From contig NW_027192651.1 of assembly GCF_949987515.2 (NCBI RefSeq), positions 3,968,001 through 4,032,000 of the forward strand: a stretch of 64,000 bases of DNA, written 5' to 3'. This document shows positions 61,103 to 64,000 of this stretch, piece by piece. The notes below the pieces were generated by a model that saw nothing but the letters and a program-made list of their open reading frames with translations, had not been told where the DNA came from and did not search any database. A program made the translations under genes and the position numbers. Source of the stretch: Delphinus delphis (taxonomy: Eukaryota; Chordata; Mammalia; Artiodactyla; Delphinidae). The stretch's first letter is position 1; every line of letters starts with the position of its first letter.

Positions 61103-62682
61103 AACGCCTAAGAATGTACCTGACTAGTAAGTATCTTAAAACCTATAGATTGCTATGTCTCCGAAAGAGAATCAAGCATGTGTACAGGGGCATAAACGCA
61201 GCAGTGATAGGATTGGAGAGGTTCGGTGAGCAAATGAAGACCCTTTGAAGTCACATTGCATGGTACCCATTCCACGGGTTTCAACTACCCAGGTTTTAGG
61301 TATTCTTCCTTCAGCTAAAACATGCATGTGGAACCCAGAGTATGATCAACCATGTGATCGGGAGACGTGTTCAAATATCTCTCAGTTTTCCTCCCCTGGT
61401 ACTCGGGTGCAACATTCCAGACGCTTTACTAACACTCTCCCCACTTGGAGAGTCAGCGCCTTTAACCTCCTGTTTGGCCCAGTTTGCAATTTCTGCGGAA
61501 GATGAACAGGAATAGCGAGAACCAATGAGAGGCTAGCTGGAGGTGTCTGGACGGGCAAATTTAACTCTCATTTCCCACCAGGAAGAGGAAATAACCAAAG
61601 GCTCAGCGTGCCGTAGCGGAACCAGATTAGGGCCTGAAGCCATCCTGCGGTGTTGCGGCCAGCTCACAAGAAAGCGAGTTGAAGAAAGGAGCTCAGGGGC
61701 ACTGTAATTCACAAACCTGCAGAGTTATAAATGACAGCTATCGTCCAAAAATAGACTGAAGTAAGGCTGCCAAGAGGACTTGAAAGCGGGGCAGAATTGC
61801 AGGAAACCGATTTCAGGAGGTAGACTGGAATTGTATGGAAAGCATAGGAAAAGAGGCAGAACGTCCACAATGATGCACTTGGCCAAAAAGGGCGTATGCG
61901 TTTTTTCCTGAATATATTCAGGAAAAAACGCATACGCCCTTTTTGGCCAACCAAGCAAGCTTGCAAAGGAAATCTGCACTACAATGAAGTCTCACTTCCC
62001 CCCGGTCAAAAGGGCCATCTGAAAAAAGTGTAAAATCCAGAAAGGCAGGTCAGGCCATGGAGAACTGGGAGCCTTGTTATGCTGATGGGCGGGATGTAAA
62101 TTGCCAACAACCACTCGGGAGAAGTGTATGGTGTTTCCTGAAACATCTAAAAAACAAAGCAACAGAACCTAGGACACTTCCACTTATGGTCCTATAGCTT
62201 AGGGAAATTAAAATCAAAAAGACACAGCCACCCCAAAGTTTGGAACGGCTCTGTTTACAAGAACCTCGTTTACAGTACAAGTTCAACATCGCAGAAAGTG
62301 AAAAATGGATAAAGAAGTTGTGGTATTTACTTACAAAGCAATATCACTCAGCAATGAAATCTGTGTCATCAGGCCCTTAGCAGCACAATGAGTGGATTCA
62401 GGTATGATGATTCTAACTGAAATAAGTCACACAGAAAAAGAAACATCATAAGATATCAGTAATACACGGAATGTAAACTTGGCTACGCAGGAACTGAATT
62501 ACAGAACAGAACAGGGTCTCAAATTTAGAAAACCAACTTATGCTTGCTTAAGGGGAAAGGTGAGTTGGGGTGCTGCATAAAACCAGAGATTGAAATGAGC
62601 ACAGATAAAGTTCCTTAAGTCAAATATGGAATAGACAAGAGCTACTCCTTGCTCAACGAAATGGACTCAACACCGCATATTA
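61103..62682 (+). repeat. Monomer 29
   Basis: Palindrome 61,879-61,950 is perfect. The left half equals monomer 28, but the L1 half is of the CAACAACCACTC/GGAACGGCTCTG type, so one half was exchanged. Confidence 0.93.
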
Positions 62683-64000
62683 AACGCCTAAGAATGTACC
62701 TGACTAGTAAGTATCTTAAAACCTATGGATCGCTATGTCTCCGAAAGAGAATCAAGCATGTGTACAGGGGCATAAACGCAGCAGTGATAGGATTGGAGAG
62801 GTTCGGTGAGCAAATGAAGACCCTTTGAAGTCATATTGCATGGTACCCTTTACACGGGTCTTAACTCTCCAGGTTTAAGGTATTCTTCCTTCAGCTAAAA
62901 CATGCATGTGGAACCCAAGTATGATCAACCATGTGAACGGGAGACGTGTTCAAATATGTCTCAGTTTTCCTCCCCTGGTACTCGGGTGCAACATTCCAGA
63001 CGCTTTACTAACACTCTCCCCACTTGGAGAGTCAGCGCCTTTAACCTCCTGTTTGGCCCAGTTTGCAATTTCTGCGGAAGATGAACAGGAATAGCGAGAA
63101 CCAATGAGAGGCTAGCTGGAGGTGTCTGGACGGGCAAATTTAACTCTCATTTCCCACCAGGAAGAGGAAATAACCAAAGGCTCAGCGTGCCGTAGCGGAA
63201 CCAGATTAGGGCCTGAAGCCATCCTGCGGTGTTGCGGCCAGCTCACAAGAAAGCGAGTTGAAGAAAGGAGCTCAGGGGCACTGTAATTCACAAACCTGCA
63301 GAGTTATAAATGACAGCTATCGTCCAAAAATAGACTGAAGTAAGGCTGCCAAGAGGACTTGAAAGCGGGGCAGAATTGCAGGAAACCGATTTCAGGAGGT
63401 AGACTGGAATTGTATGGAAAGCATAGGAAAAGAGGCAGAACGTCCACAATGATGCACTTGGCCAAAAAGGGCGTATGCGTTTTTTCCTGAATATATTCAG
63501 GAAAAAACGCATACGCCCTTTTTGGCCAACCAAGCAAGCTTGCAAAGGAAATCTGCACTACAATGAAGTCTCACTTCCCCCCGGTCAAAAGGGCCATCTG
63601 AAAAAAGTGTAAAATCCAGAAAGGCAGGTCAGGCCATGGAGAACTGGGAGCCTTGTTATGCTGATGGGCGGGATGTAAATTGCCAACAGCCACTCTGGAG
63701 AAGTGTATGGTGTTTCCTGAAACATCTAAAAAACAAAGCAACAGAACCTAGGGCACTTCCACTTATGGTCCTATAGCTTAGGGAAATTAAAATCAAAAAG
63801 ACACAGCCACCCCAAAGTTTGGGACGCCTCTGTTTACAAGAACCTCGTTTACAGTACAAATTCAACATCGCAGAAAGTGAAAAATGGATAAAGAAGTTGT
63901 GGTATTTACTTACAAAGCAATATCACTCAGCAATGAAATCTGTGTCATCAGGCCCTTAGCAGCACAATGAGTGGATTCAGGTATGATGATTCTAACTGAA
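62683..64000 (+). repeat. Monomer 30, cut by the window end
   Basis: Palindrome 63,458-63,529 is perfect. The left segment is of the monomer 2/27 type, while the L1 half equals that of monomer 28 (CAGCCACTCTGG, GGGACGCCTCTG). About 260 bp of the unit lie outside the window. Confidence 0.93.

Larger units (their letters stand above)
51649..64000 (+). repeat. Satellite array 3: hybrid monomer plus seven short monomers, open at right edge
   Basis: Palindromes start at 52402, 53981, 55561, 57140, 58719, 60299, 61879 and 63458. The first monomer is the second copy of the old/young hybrid. The last is cut by the end of the window. The three rightmost monomers share private variants, such as a changed GCATTG (to GTATGG) left of the palindrome and AGGTCAGG instead of AGGACAGG to its right, indicating a local expansion. 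Confidence 0.95.

Overview
The window is mammalian satellite DNA with no credible protein-coding host gene. About 47 kb is a tandem array of a ~1,580-bp monomer. The rest is two nearly identical spacer blocks made of L1 and endogenous-retrovirus remnants plus older, longer monomers. The 1,580-bp period, the ~1,740-1,750-bp older monomers and the cetartiodactyl-type L1 3' ends fit, from memory, the common cetacean satellite described by Arnason, Widegren and colleagues (about 1.58 kb in delphinids such as killer whale, about 1.75 kb in most other cetaceans). I therefore infer a dolphin-family (Delphinidae) genome. The period and repeat content are seen directly; the species inference rests on recall.

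Layout. Positions 1-14,204: array 1, nine short monomers. 14,205-19,309: spacer with a truncated L1 3' end, a GC-rich unassigned segment, a decayed ERV1-like pol/env/LTR and a second L1 3' fragment. 19,310-22,683: two diverged long-form monomers (A, B). 22,684-24,238: a hybrid monomer (C), old at its left end and young at its right end. 24,239-43,169: array 2, twelve short monomers. 43,170-52,4xx: the same spacer, A, B and hybrid again, displaced by 28,965 bp and almost identical. 53,205-64,000: array 3, seven short monomers, the last cut by the window end. Spacer plus array thus forms a ~29-kb higher-order unit.

Monomer anatomy. Each short monomer has (i) ~670 bp of unknown origin, (ii) a 72-bp palindrome with no spacer (perfect in 20 of 34 copies), and (iii) ~840 bp derived from the 3' end of an L1 element (end of ORF2 plus 3' UTR). 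Compared with long monomers A and B, the short monomer lacks ~167 bp that span the L1 A-rich tail and the beginning of the unknown segment. The ~300 bp around the palindrome is clearly less variable between monomers than either outer part.

The small open frames in the monomers (60-113 codons, both strands) are by-products of repetition. Transcription of the palindrome would give a hairpin RNA, but nothing in the sequence proves that it is transcribed.
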